17,450 nt of DNA from CAYMRL01 sp964398985 (GCA_964398985.1 CAYNOS010000045.1:1-17450), one strand, 5' to 3'; positions 1 to 8,356 are shown, counted from the first letter of the stretch. Notes: generated from the sequence alone by a model not told the origin. Numbers and translations are program-made.

Positions 1-983
1 GCGCCGCCGGTGATCACGACGTTGCCGGCGAGCAGCTCGAGCGCGCCCATGCGCTGCTCGATGTTGCGCTTGACGAGGTCGAGGATCTCGATCACGCGGG
101 GCTTGATCACCTGGGCCAGCTCGAAGGTCGAGATGCTGGCCGTGTAGTTGGGGTTGGCGACCTCGAGCTCGACGTCGCGATCGGCGAGTTCGGGCAGCGC
201 GACGCCGTAGCGCCGCTTGACGCGCTCCGCCTCGTCGGCCTGGATCCGCAGCAGTTGGCTGATGTCCTGAGTGATGTGGTCGCCGCCGAGCGGGATGATC
301 GCCGAATGGGCCAGCGTCCCGCGGCGGAACACGCCGATGTCGGTGGTGCCGCCGCCGATGTCGATCAGCAGCGTGGTCAGCTCCTGCTCGGCCGGGGTCA
401 GCACCGCCAGGCCCGATGCCAAGGCCTGGACGACCAACCCCTCGTCGGCCACGCCTGCGTCGTTGGCGCAGCGCTTGAGGTTCTGGAGTGGGCCCTGCGC
501 TCCGGCGACGATGTGCACGTCGACCTCGAGCCGCACGCCCGACATGCCGACCGGGTCCTTGATGCCGTCGTTGCCGTCCACCACGTACTCCTGCGGGATC
601 ACGTGGAGGATCTCCATGTTCGCCTCGAGCGGAACGGCACGCGCGTTCTCGATGGTGCGCTCGATGTCCTGACGCGTCACCTGCTGGCCGCGGCGGATGG
701 CGGCCATGCCGTGACTCGTCAAGGCCTTGAGGTGGGTTCCGGCGACGCCGATCCAGGCAGACTTGACCTCGACACCGGCCATGCGTTGGGCGTCGGCGAC
801 CGACTGGCGCACCGAAGCGATCGTCCTCTCGAGGTTGACGACCATGCCTTTGCGCAGGCCATCGGAAGGCACCGTGCCCTCGCCGATGATGTCGAGCACA
901 CCATCGCTGGCGACCTCACCGATAACGGTGCAGATCTTGGTGGTTCCGATATCGAGCCCGACGATTATCCGTTCTTCACTCAT
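1..983 (-). CDS. ftsA: cell division protein FtsA, 3' end outside window
   Basis: Actin-like ATPase that anchors FtsZ to the membrane and recruits later divisome proteins; cytoplasmic and membrane-associated. The visible 327 residues begin MSEERIIVGLDIGTTK. This contains the phosphate-1 loop (LDIGTTK, residues 10-16), followed by an SHS2/1C region with MSGVRLEVDVHIV, the phosphate-2 loop LIDIGGGTTDIG (around residue 206) and the adenosine-motif segment VVITGGA near the window edge. The C-terminal subdomain and the membrane-binding amphipathic helix lie beyond position 1, so completeness cannot be judged. The ATG (983-981) lies inside the end of ftsQ, an 8-nt overlap, which implies translational coupling. 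In dcw clusters ftsZ usually follows; it would be outside this window. Confidence 0.97.
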   Translation of the reverse strand, partial: MSEERIIVGLDIGTTKICTVIGEVASDGVLDIIGEGTVPSDGLRKGMVVNLERTIASVRQSVADAQRMAGVEVKSAWIGVAGTHLKALTSHGMAAIRRGQQVTRQDIERTIENARAVPLEANMEILHVIPQEYVVDGNDGIKDPVGMSGVRLEVDVHIVAGAQGPLQNLKRCANDAGVADEGLVVQALASGLAVLTPAEQELTTLLIDIGGGTTDIGVFRRGTLAHSAIIPLGGDHITQDISQLLRIQADEAERVKRRYGVALPELADRDVELEVANPNYTASISTFELAQVIKPRVIEILDLVKRNIEQRMGALELLAGNVVITGG

Positions 984-1575
984 CAGACGCGCTCACTCCC
1001 CAGGGGTAGACCGCCACGCGGCCGCCACGGTGGCTCACGAACGCAGACCACTGCGCCCGCAACGCCTCGGCACTCGGCGTGAGAAGCGTACCGCCGGTAA
1101 GCTGGATCTTGAATCCTGCTGGCGAGTAGCTTACCACCTTCGGCCCGAAAGGCTCGAGGAGCCTGGCGAGCTCGATGGCCTCCGCCGCGCGCGAGGTTCC
1201 CCACCCCTCGAGCCGGGGTAACTCCGCGATCTCGGCAGCCGTTGCACCGGGGAGAACTGTACCATCGCCGGCCAACGCAAGGTCCCCGGAAACCAGGACC
1301 GGGCTGCGCTCGGTGATCAGGACGCGCACCTCGTCGGGCCACACGCGCACCACCGTGACGTTGGACACCCACGGGTCTGCGGCCAGGCCGCGCACGCTCC
1401 CGCGCGTCACCCACAGCAGCGGAGCGCCGACCGCGATGCCGGCGCTGTCCAAGACGTGCTCGACGCTGTGATGCACGTTGCCGGCGACGCTGACGGTGGC
1501 GATCTTCGGAACGAAGCGGCTGGTCACGACCAACGCGGCGGCCAGCACCAGCAGGGCTATCAGGAGGCCGCGCAT
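976..1575 (-). CDS. ftsQ: cell division protein FtsQ (POTRA domain)
   Basis: Bitopic divisome protein that links early and late division proteins, usually in a complex with FtsL and FtsB. The 199-residue product has a very short cytoplasmic N-terminus and one membrane segment (about residues 3-19). A POTRA-type domain follows (about 24-90, with the DPWVSNVTVVRVWPDEVRV core and the ITERSPV motif), then a short beta domain. It is shorter than the roughly 250-280 residues of proteobacterial FtsQ. The ATG at 1575 shares its A with the murB stop (TGATG), which decides the start; an in-frame GTG lies one codon upstream. Position between murB and ftsA is the classical dcw location. Confidence 0.93.
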   Translation of the reverse strand: MRGLLIALLVLAAALVVTSRFVPKIATVSVAGNVHHSVEHVLDSAGIAVGAPLLWVTRGSVRGLAADPWVSNVTVVRVWPDEVRVLITERSPVLVSGDLALAGDGTVLPGATAAEIAELPRLEGWGTSRAAEAIELARLLEPFGPKVVSYSPAGFKIQLTGGTLLTPSAEALRAQWSAFVSHRGGRVAVYPWGVSASDE

Positions 1576-2414
1576 CACCAGCCCCAGAGGCGCCACTCGA
1601 GCTCGAGCTCGCGCCCTTGCTCGCTTCTCACCCGCTGCCTGACGAGCGCGACCAACTCGGCGAAGTCGCTGGCCGTCGCGTGGCCGAGGTTGACCATGAA
1701 GTTGCCGTGCTCGAACGACACCATCGCGTCGCCGACACGCATCCCCTTGAGCCCCGTGACGTCGATCAGCCTGCCGGCGGCGTCGCCGGCAGGGTTCTTG
1801 AACGCGCAGCCGGCCGACTTCGACTTCGGTTGGCCCTTCCTGGCGGCGTCGACCAGGTCCATGCTCGCCTGCACCGACTGGGGGTCCGACGGCGTCAGAC
1901 GGAGACGCGCGCGCGTGACGATCGCGCCGGGAGGCAGCTGGGCGTGGCGGTACGAGAGGTCGAGGGCGTCCGCGCCGACCCGCTCGAGGGCACCGTCGAC
2001 GAACAGCTCGACCTCGACCAGGGTGTCCGCCATCTCGCCGAAGCGGGTGCCGGCGTTCATCGCGACAGCGCCTCCCAACACCGCCGGCACGCCGAGCAGT
2101 CCCTCGAGGCCGGAAAGCCCGAGCTTCTGAGCGCGTCTGACCAGCCCGGGCAACGGGGTGGCGGCTCCGAGCCACAGCTCGCGGCTGCCGTCTACCGCCC
2201 GCAGGTCGTTGAATGCCCTGCCGAGTTTGACCACGCGCTCGGTGACGCCGGTGTCAGACACCAGCAGGTTGGAGCCGGCGCCGATCACCAGGTAAGGCTC
2301 GGCGGTCGCCTCGGCGAGCTGGCGCTCGTCCTCGACCTCCCACACCTCGGCCGGTCCGCCCACCTTGAGCGTGGTCATAGCGCTCAGGTCGATGACGCGA
2401 ACCGCCGCGCTCAC
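1575..2414 (-). CDS. murB: UDP-N-acetylenolpyruvoylglucosamine reductase MurB
   Basis: Flavoprotein that reduces UDP-GlcNAc-enolpyruvate to UDP-MurNAc with NADPH in the cytoplasm. At 279 residues it is full length for a short type II enzyme. The FAD-binding motif GAGSNLLVSD is at 45-54, LGVPAVLGGAVAMNAG at about 107-122, the conserved SYRHAQL Arg near 156, and SAGCAFKNPAG at 200-210, then GLKGMRVGDAMVS and HGNFMVN. In this last motif many MurB proteins have Ser as the proton donor; here it is Cys203. The start is GTG at 2414, 7 nt after the murC stop, with GGGAG upstream inside the murC 3' end. Co-transcribed in the dcw cluster. Confidence 0.96.
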   Translation of the reverse strand: MSAAVRVIDLSAMTTLKVGGPAEVWEVEDERQLAEATAEPYLVIGAGSNLLVSDTGVTERVVKLGRAFNDLRAVDGSRELWLGAATPLPGLVRRAQKLGLSGLEGLLGVPAVLGGAVAMNAGTRFGEMADTLVEVELFVDGALERVGADALDLSYRHAQLPPGAIVTRARLRLTPSDPQSVQASMDLVDAARKGQPKSKSAGCAFKNPAGDAAGRLIDVTGLKGMRVGDAMVSFEHGNFMVNLGHATASDFAELVALVRQRVRSEQGRELELEWRLWGW

Positions 2415-2421
2415 GCTCGGA

Positions 2422-3801
2422 TCAGCTCCCGACCAGGGCGGCGGCTATGCGCCAGACGTCCCCGGCGCCGAGCGTGATGATCAGCTCGCCGTCGGCGATC
2501 GTGGCTCTCAGTTGGTCGAGCGCGGATTGCGCGTCGTGCTGCTCGGCGCTGGTGCCGAGCTCTCTGATGCGCGCGACGATCAAGGCGGGGGAGACGCCGT
2601 CGATCGCCTTCTCGCCGGCGGCGTAGACGTCGAGGACGAGGACCTCGTCGGCCAACGCGGCGGCCTGCGCCAAGGCCGGCCAGTGGCGCGCGGTCCGCAC
2701 CCAGCGGTGCGGCTGTAGCACCGCCCTGACCCTACGCCCGGTGGCCCTGGCGGCCTCGAGGGTCGCCCGCACTTCGGTCGGATGGTGGGCATAATCGTCG
2801 ATCACCAGCGCGCCGCGGAGCTCGCCCCACACCTGCCAGCGGCGCCCCACGCCGGTGAACGCCGCCAACGCCGGCAGCGCGTCGGCGGCGTCGAAGCGCG
2901 CGGCTTCCAGCGCCGCGATGGCGCCGGCGGCGTTGAGGGCGTTGTGCACGCCCGGCACGCTGAGCCTGACGTTCACCGGCGCAGCCGCGGGCCGCTCGAG
3001 AGTGAAGGTGCTGGATGCGGGCCGCAGCTCGAGGTCGCGAATGCGGTAGTCGCTGCCTGGCGCCAGGCCGTAGGTGCGGCTGGCGGGGTGGCCGCTGAAC
3101 AGCGCCTCGAGCCCGGACCAGTCGGCGCAGTAGACGAGCTGCTCCGACGCGGCGGCGAAGCGCTGCGCTGCCTTCTCGAGGTCGGCGAGGCTGGCGTGGT
3201 AGTTGCGGCGCTCGTCGTACTCGCCGGCGATGTGGTCGTCTTCGAGGTTGGTGACGACGCCGATCTTGGAGACCAGGTCGGCGAACCCGGGATCGGACTC
3301 GTCCACCTCGGCGGCGAGCCAGGGGCCGGTGCCGTGATGCATGTTGCCGCCGATGCTCGCCAGTTCCGCTCCGAGCTGCACCGAGGCGCTCGGGTCGACG
3401 GCCAGCAGCATGGTCGCCAGCATGCCGGTGGTGGTGCTCTTGCCGTGCGTGCCGGTGACGGCGATCGCGTCGCGCAGGCGGAACAGCTCGCCGAGCAGCT
3501 CGATGCGCTTGAGCACGGGCTTGCCGGCGGCGCGCGCGGCTTCGAGCTCGGGGTGGTCGTGCGGTACCGCCATGCTGTGCACGAACAGGTCCGCGCAGGT
3601 CGCGTGACGTGGGTCGTGGACGGCAGCGACCTTCATGCCTGCCGCCTTGAGTTGTGCGAGCGCGGTGCCCGCTGCTGCGTCGCAGCCTCCCACGGAGTAG
3701 CCCTCGATGCGGAACCACTGCGCCAGCGCCTGCATGCTGACTCCGCCGATGCCGACGAAGTGCAGGCTGCGCGCGGGACCGACTTCACCCATCAAGCTCA
3801 C
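2422..3801 (-). CDS. murC: UDP-N-acetylmuramate--L-alanine ligase MurC
   Basis: ATP-dependent ligase adding L-Ala to UDP-MurNAc, the first amino acid of the stem peptide; cytoplasmic. About 459 residues, normal for the family. The N-terminal Rossmann-like UDP-binding motif is HFVGIGGVSM (14-23). The P-loop is VTGTHGKSTTT (115-125), followed by EVDESDPGF, the NLEDDH segment, and in the C-terminal domain DDYAHHPTEV, LQPHRW and LGAGDVWRIA. I chose GTG at 3801 because it overlaps the murG stop (GTGA) and has GGAGG four bases upstream; an ATG at 3792 is a fair alternative. All catalytic motifs look intact. Confidence 0.96.
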   Translation of the reverse strand: MSLMGEVGPARSLHFVGIGGVSMQALAQWFRIEGYSVGGCDAAAGTALAQLKAAGMKVAAVHDPRHATCADLFVHSMAVPHDHPELEAARAAGKPVLKRIELLGELFRLRDAIAVTGTHGKSTTTGMLATMLLAVDPSASVQLGAELASIGGNMHHGTGPWLAAEVDESDPGFADLVSKIGVVTNLEDDHIAGEYDERRNYHASLADLEKAAQRFAAASEQLVYCADWSGLEALFSGHPASRTYGLAPGSDYRIRDLELRPASSTFTLERPAAAPVNVRLSVPGVHNALNAAGAIAALEAARFDAADALPALAAFTGVGRRWQVWGELRGALVIDDYAHHPTEVRATLEAARATGRRVRAVLQPHRWVRTARHWPALAQAAALADEVLVLDVYAAGEKAIDGVSPALIVARIRELGTSAEQHDAQSALDQLRATIADGELIITLGAGDVWRIAAALVGS

Positions 3802-4928
3802 ATGACCTCCATCACCGCGTCGAGGATCTTGGCGGTGGCACCTGCAGGGGACCGGGCTGCTGCTGCCGCGCGCGCCCGCGCGAGCGCGTCTGGCTCGAGC
3901 AGCGCGGCCCAAGCGCTGCTCAGTCGTTCGATGTGTCGCTCCTCCACCAACACGGAAGCCCCCGCAGCTTCCGACGCCTTGGCGTTGTGAAGCTGATGGT
4001 CTTCGGCGCTGGTAGGCAGTGGGACGGTGATGAGGGGCACTCCATGGAAGGCGGCCGAGGCCAACGTGCCGCTGCCGGCCCTGGTGATGCCGATGTCGGC
4101 CGCGCTCCAGGCCGTGACGGCGTCGAGATAGTCGTGGACCTGGTAGCGCGACGACCCAGGGGCGCCGCCCACCGACACCTCGGCCGCGCGACCCCGGCCC
4201 GCGCTGTGGAGGACGAAGTGTTCGGTCGGCAGCCTCGCCCCTTGGCCGCTGTCGGCTGCTGACGTCAGGCTGGCATAGGCTCTCGGCACCTCGCGGTTGA
4301 GGGTGGCCGAGCCCTGCGAGCCGCCCATCACCAGCGTGACCGTCGCGTTCTCGGGGATGCCGTAAGCGGCTCTCGCCGCGGCCACGGGCAGCCTGCGTTC
4401 GTCGACCGGATAGGGGATGCAGGTGCTGCGGCGCGCCCCCGTCAGGTGGGCCAGCGCCTCCTGATGCACGCTGATGACGAGGGCCGCGCGGCCCGCCAAC
4501 CAGCGGTTGACCTGACTGGGGAACGCGTTGGCTTCATGGAGCACCAGCGGCACGCCACTGCGGGCGGCCGCGAACGCTGCGGGAAAGGACGCGAAGCCGC
4601 CGAACCCGACGACGACCCGCGGTCGCCAGGCCCGCACCAGCCTCCACGCCTGCACCACGCCGGCTGCTGCCGCCAAGGCTTGGGTCGGCCGCGGCCGGCC
4701 GCGGTGCCACTTGCCCGCCGCGACGCCCTCGAACCGGATGCCGGCGTCCGCGGCGAGCCGTTCCTCCATGCCACCGGCCTGGCCGATCAGCGCCGGCCTC
4801 AGCCCGCGCTCCTGCGCCAGGCGGCCGACGGCCAGAGCCGGGTAGATGTGACCGCCGGTTCCGCCGGCCGCCAGTACCAGGTCGGGAACGGTAGACGGAC
4901 CGGCCCCTCGGGAGGCGACCGCGTTCAC
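3798..4928 (-). CDS. murG: MurG, UDP-GlcNAc:lipid I GlcNAc transferase
   Basis: Peripheral membrane GT-B glycosyltransferase that converts lipid I to lipid II on the cytoplasmic face. 376 residues. Lipid-side motif GGTGGH at 22-27, then HEANAFPSQVNRWLA (HEQN in most members), the second glycine-rich loop MGGSQGS, TRAGSGTLAS and AEDHQLHNA in the donor-binding domain. The first 14 residues before VPDLVLAAGG are probably disordered. The GTG start at 4928 overlaps the ftsW stop as GTGA, with GGAG seven bases upstream, which supports this start over the long upstream open frame, a shadow of ftsW. Confidence 0.96.
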   Translation of the reverse strand: MNAVASRGAGPSTVPDLVLAAGGTGGHIYPALAVGRLAQERGLRPALIGQAGGMEERLAADAGIRFEGVAAGKWHRGRPRPTQALAAAAGVVQAWRLVRAWRPRVVVGFGGFASFPAAFAAARSGVPLVLHEANAFPSQVNRWLAGRAALVISVHQEALAHLTGARRSTCIPYPVDERRLPVAAARAAYGIPENATVTLVMGGSQGSATLNREVPRAYASLTSAADSGQGARLPTEHFVLHSAGRGRAAEVSVGGAPGSSRYQVHDYLDAVTAWSAADIGITRAGSGTLASAAFHGVPLITVPLPTSAEDHQLHNAKASEAAGASVLVEERHIERLSSAWAALLEPDALARARAAAAARSPAGATAKILDAVMEVM

Positions 4929-5992
4929 GCCCCGGCTCCGGCGGCCGCCTGGGCGCGTGCCGTGCGGGCCGCCAGGTGCAGGAACCCGAAGGCTATCGCC
5001 ACCGACAGGAGGCTGTTGAAGCCGTGGCTGACGCCCGGCAGCGGGATCCCGGTGACGGGGGCCAGCCCGCTCGCGACCAGCAGGTTGAGGCCGGCTTGTC
5101 CGCAGATGTAGGCGGTGGCGCCGGCGGCGAGCAGAGCAGCGGGTCCCTCGACCGCGGTGCCGATGCGCAGCCCACGTCTGGCGATGACCAAGTAGGTGGT
5201 GACCAAGGTCGCCAGACCCAGCAGGCCCAGCGCCTGACCGATCGCCACCGACACGAAGTCGGTGTCCGCCTCCGGGACCTGGGTCGAGCGGCCGGGGCCG
5301 ATGCCGGTGATGCCGCCGCGCGCGATCGCCTGTTGCGCTTGGCTGGCCTGGTAGCTGAGCGTGTCGGTCTGCTCGCGGGCGCCCCACAGGTCGGCGTAAC
5401 CGATGACGCGGTCCTTGAGGTAGCTGAACTGTGACAGGTAGGGGCCCGCCAGGAGCGTGGCGAACGCGGCCGCGGCCAGCGTGATCGATAGCAGCCGGGT
5501 GAGCGTGGTGCCGGCTGCGATCATCACCGTGAAAGCCAGCGTGAAGATGAACAGGCCGGTGCTGAGGTCGGGCTCCGCCACCACCGTCGCGACGGCCAAA
5601 CCGATCACGGCCATCGGCCGCCAGATGTGCCAGTCGCCCAGGTGGTTGTAGAAGAACGCCGCCAGGTACGCGACGACCGCCACCTTCATGAACTCCGATG
5701 GCTGCAGCGTGAAGAAGCCCATGTCCAGCCAGCGCTTGCTCTCGCTGCCGGCGGGGGAGATACCCACGAACAGCACCAGCCCCAGGAGCACGAGCGTGAT
5801 CACGAACATGTAAGGGCTGAGCTTGAGCACCGCCTTGACGCTCAGCCGCGACACCAGCAGCGTCACGCCGACCGCTGCCAGCACGCGCAGGCCGTGCCCG
5901 ATAGCGGGCACCGGCTCAGCGGAGCCGGCGGCAACGCCGACCATGCCGAGGGCTCCCAGCAGGAGCTGCGCGGCGAGCAGGGGCCGGTCCAT
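4925..5992 (-). CDS. ftsW: septal peptidoglycan glycosyltransferase FtsW (SEDS family)
   Basis: Polytopic SEDS polymerase that links lipid II into glycan strands together with FtsI. 355 residues with about ten hydrophobic segments; no long cytoplasmic tail. SEDS signatures are RWLDMGFFTLQPSEFMK (87-103), EPDLSTG (140-146), YQASQAQQAIARGGITGIGPG (two halves around 214-234) and the TDF motif with Asp245, the likely catalytic residue of the extracellular loop. The following motif, normally EELG, reads QALG (253-256). A GGGAGG Shine-Dalgarno sits six bases before the ATG, and 13 nt separate it from murD. RodA or SpoVE are the alternatives within the family; location beside murD and murG favours FtsW. 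Confidence 0.93.
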   Translation of the reverse strand: MDRPLLAAQLLLGALGMVGVAAGSAEPVPAIGHGLRVLAAVGVTLLVSRLSVKAVLKLSPYMFVITLVLLGLVLFVGISPAGSESKRWLDMGFFTLQPSEFMKVAVVAYLAAFFYNHLGDWHIWRPMAVIGLAVATVVAEPDLSTGLFIFTLAFTVMIAAGTTLTRLLSITLAAAAFATLLAGPYLSQFSYLKDRVIGYADLWGAREQTDTLSYQASQAQQAIARGGITGIGPGRSTQVPEADTDFVSVAIGQALGLLGLATLVTTYLVIARRGLRIGTAVEGPAALLAAGATAYICGQAGLNLLVASGLAPVTGIPLPGVSHGFNSLLSVAIAFGFLHLAARTARAQAAAGAGA

Positions 5993-6005
5993 CAGGCGCC
6001 TCCCG

Positions 6006-7427
6006 TCACGCGTGTTCCTTGGCCAAGCGGTCGATCACGGCGCGGAAGACCTTGGCGCGATGAGCGTAGTCGTCGAACTGGTCGAAGGAGGCCGCCAGCG
6101 GTGCCAGCAAGACCGTGCCGCGACCGGCGTGGCGCCCTTCGAGGTACTCGAGAGCGATAGCCACCGCGGTGCCCAACGCCTTCTCGCCATCGGGGTGCGC
6201 CACCGTTCTGACCTCGGTAGCGGCAGCGAACGCGGCTGCCAGGTGGGGACCGCTGGCGCCGTAGGCGACGAGCAGGTCGACCCGCTCCGCGACGATGGGG
6301 ACGAGGCTCTCGAGATCAGAGCCCTTGTCCTGACCGCCGGCCAGCCACACCAGCGGGCGGGGAGTGCTCGCCAGGGCGGCGGCGACCGCCAGAGGCCGAG
6401 TCGCGATCGAGTCCTCGATGAAGGCGACGCCGCCGCAGCGGCCTGCCGGCGCGTACCTCCCCGGCAGCCCTCGGAACTCCTCGAGGCCCGCGGCGATCGC
6501 GGCGCGTGGCGCGCCGGCGGCCTGCGCGGCCAGCGCCACGGCCAGGGCGTTCGAGACCTGGTGATCGCCGATGACCTCGAGCTGGCTGCGGTGGAGCAAC
6601 GGCTGCCCGTCGAGGATGAGGTGGCCGTCCTCAGCGAGGAAGGCGTCGGCGCCAGGCGTCAGCGAGTAGCTCAGCACCTTCGCCGAGGTCGCTGCGGCCC
6701 ACTCTCTCAACCGGCGGTCATCGCGGTTGAGGACCACGGTCGAAGTCTCGTCGAGGTTCCTCAGGATGCGCTTCTTGGCGGCGTGGTAGCTGGCGACGTC
6801 GCCATGCCGGTCGAGGTGGTCCTCGCCGAGGTTGAGCACGACCGCGACCTCGGGCGCGAAGGTGTCGATGCGCTCCAGCTGAAACGACGACAGCTCGACG
6901 ACGTGGATGGCGCCGGGGGTGGCGACCTTGGCGAGGGCCGGGTCGATGTTGCCGCCGGCGATCGCGTTCAGCCCGGCCTTCGCGAGCACGTCGGTGATCC
7001 AGCGGGTGACCGAGCCCTTGCCGGCGGTGCCGGTGACGCCGAGGTAACGCCCGGGGATGGTGCGCCACACCCACTCGACCTCTCCGATGACGGCTATGCC
7101 AGCGTTGCGCAATGCGTCCAGGTCGGGATGGTCGATGCGCACCCCGGGCGCGGCGATGCACCAGTCGAAGGCGAGGGTACCGGCATTCCTGGCTGCCAGC
7201 AGTGCGGCAGGCTGGAGGTCGTCAGGCGTCAGCCTCGGCACTCCCGCTGCGTCGGCCCGCTCGATGTCGGGGCCGCCGGCCTTGGCGTCGTAGTAGCTGG
7301 CGGCGACGCCCTGGCGGGCGAGCAGTTCGAGCACGGCGCCGCCGCTGCGGCCGAGGCCGTAGACGAGCACGCCGGTGTGTTGGCTGGGGGTGTGGCGCGG
7401 CGGGCCAGGCTGCCGTGCGCCGCTCAC
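6006..7427 (-). CDS. murD: UDP-N-acetylmuramoyl-L-alanine--D-glutamate ligase MurD
   Basis: Cytoplasmic ATP-dependent ligase adding D-Glu to UDP-MurNAc-L-Ala. 473 residues. N-terminal nucleotide-fold motif VYGLGRSGG (22-30); P-loop region VTGTAGKGSVT (131-141); the central LNLGEDHLDRHG and YHAAKKRIL motifs; FIEDSIAT (DSKATN in E. coli); VWLAGGQDKGSD and LAPLAASFDQFDDY in the C-terminal domain. The P-loop has Gly138 where Mur ligases usually have Thr or Ser after the Lys. The start is GTG at 7427, overlapping the mraY stop as GTGA; the longer upstream frame adds only a shadow of mraY. Identity is not in doubt; the unusual P-loop is listed as a finding. Confidence 0.95.
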   Translation of the reverse strand: MSGARQPGPPRHTPSQHTGVLVYGLGRSGGAVLELLARQGVAASYYDAKAGGPDIERADAAGVPRLTPDDLQPAALLAARNAGTLAFDWCIAAPGVRIDHPDLDALRNAGIAVIGEVEWVWRTIPGRYLGVTGTAGKGSVTRWITDVLAKAGLNAIAGGNIDPALAKVATPGAIHVVELSSFQLERIDTFAPEVAVVLNLGEDHLDRHGDVASYHAAKKRILRNLDETSTVVLNRDDRRLREWAAATSAKVLSYSLTPGADAFLAEDGHLILDGQPLLHRSQLEVIGDHQVSNALAVALAAQAAGAPRAAIAAGLEEFRGLPGRYAPAGRCGGVAFIEDSIATRPLAVAAALASTPRPLVWLAGGQDKGSDLESLVPIVAERVDLLVAYGASGPHLAAAFAAATEVRTVAHPDGEKALGTAVAIALEYLEGRHAGRGTVLLAPLAASFDQFDDYAHRAKVFRAVIDRLAKEHA

Positions 7428-8356
7428 GCCAGTCTCCCGGAGATGGCGACGGCGGCGGCCAGGCACACCGCGGTCACGATCAGGAAGCGTTGCACGACGC
7501 GGGCCTCGGTCCAGCCGGAGAGCTCGAAGTGGTGATGCAAGGGGCTCATCTTGAACAAGCGGCGGCCGCCCGTGCTGCGGAAGTAGGCGACCTGCAGGAC
7601 GACCGATATGACTTCCAGCACCGGGATCAGCGCCAGCAGCGGCAGCATCAGCACGGCCCCGTCGACGATCGCGAGGCCGGCGACCGCGGCGCCGAGCGCC
7701 TCGGCACCGACCCCACCCATGTAGACGCGCGCGGGCTGCGAGTTGTACCAGAGGAAGGCGAGCAGCGCGCCGATCAGGGCGGCGGCCAGCGGTGAGGCCA
7801 CGAAGTACAGCAGCACGATCACGCTGACGCCGCCGGCGAGCCCGTCGAGCCCATCGGTGAAGTTGAAGGCGTTGATGCTGCCGACGATCACGAACGTGAG
7901 GAAGAGCACGTCCAGGACGCCGTTCGCGAACGGACCATGGCCGGCGCCGACGGCCCAGAGGCTGAACGATGCAGCGATGACGCTCTGGCCGAGGATGCGG
8001 TAGCGGGCCAGCAGACCCGTCGACTCCTCTATCGCGCGGCCGTGGGCGGCCGCGGCGGCGGCGGCGTTCTTGCGGCGCAGCGAAGCCAGGTCGTCCTGTA
8101 GTCCGAGAGCTCCTGCCGCCAGGGTCAACAGCACCACGGCGGTTTCGGTGCCGGTGCGGTCAGACCCGATGAGCCACGCGACCGCGGCGGCCAGCAGGAA
8201 CGCGGCCCCTCCCATCGTCGGCGTGCCGGCCTTGACGAGGTGGCTGGCCGGGCCCGACGAGCGGATCGACTTGCCCCAGCCGTAGCGACCAGCGAGCTTG
8301 ATGAACGCTCCGGTGGCGATCAGCGAGATCAGAACTGCGAGCAGCAGGGCGTTCAC
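7424..8356 (-). CDS. mraY: phospho-MurNAc-pentapeptide translocase MraY
   Basis: Integral membrane enzyme transferring phospho-MurNAc-pentapeptide to undecaprenyl phosphate, giving lipid I. 310 residues with about ten membrane segments. Motifs: KAGTPTMGG (42-50), LQDD with Asp88/Asp89, NAFNFTDGLDGLAGG (162-176), FLWYNSQPARVYMGGVG (201-217) and PLHHHFE near the C-terminus. The YMGG segment aligns with the family's FMGD motif, so the conserved catalytic or Mg-binding Asp is Gly215. Between the DD motif and GLLARYRILGQ there is an Ala-rich stretch of roughly 14 extra residues. GTG start at 8356 overlaps the murF stop (GTGA). The gene is otherwise complete and no second copy is visible here. Confidence 0.95.
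   Translation of the reverse strand: MNALLLAVLISLIATGAFIKLAGRYGWGKSIRSSGPASHLVKAGTPTMGGAAFLLAAAVAWLIGSDRTGTETAVVLLTLAAGALGLQDDLASLRRKNAAAAAAAHGRAIEESTGLLARYRILGQSVIAASFSLWAVGAGHGPFANGVLDVLFLTFVIVGSINAFNFTDGLDGLAGGVSVIVLLYFVASPLAAALIGALLAFLWYNSQPARVYMGGVGAEALGAAVAGLAIVDGAVLMLPLLALIPVLEVISVVLQVAYFRSTGGRRLFKMSPLHHHFELSGWTEARVVQRFLIVTAVCLAAAVAISGRLA

Noticed and set aside
2782..3990. 402-codon plus-strand open frame opposite murC
   Set aside because: Antisense to murC, whose motifs are complete; no motif or ribosome site of its own.
5823..7535. 570-codon plus-strand open frame opposite ftsW, murD and mraY
   Set aside because: It lies antisense to three well-supported genes and has no recognisable domain; the composition (rich in Arg, Gly, Val, Asp) is typical of a shadow frame in GC-rich DNA.
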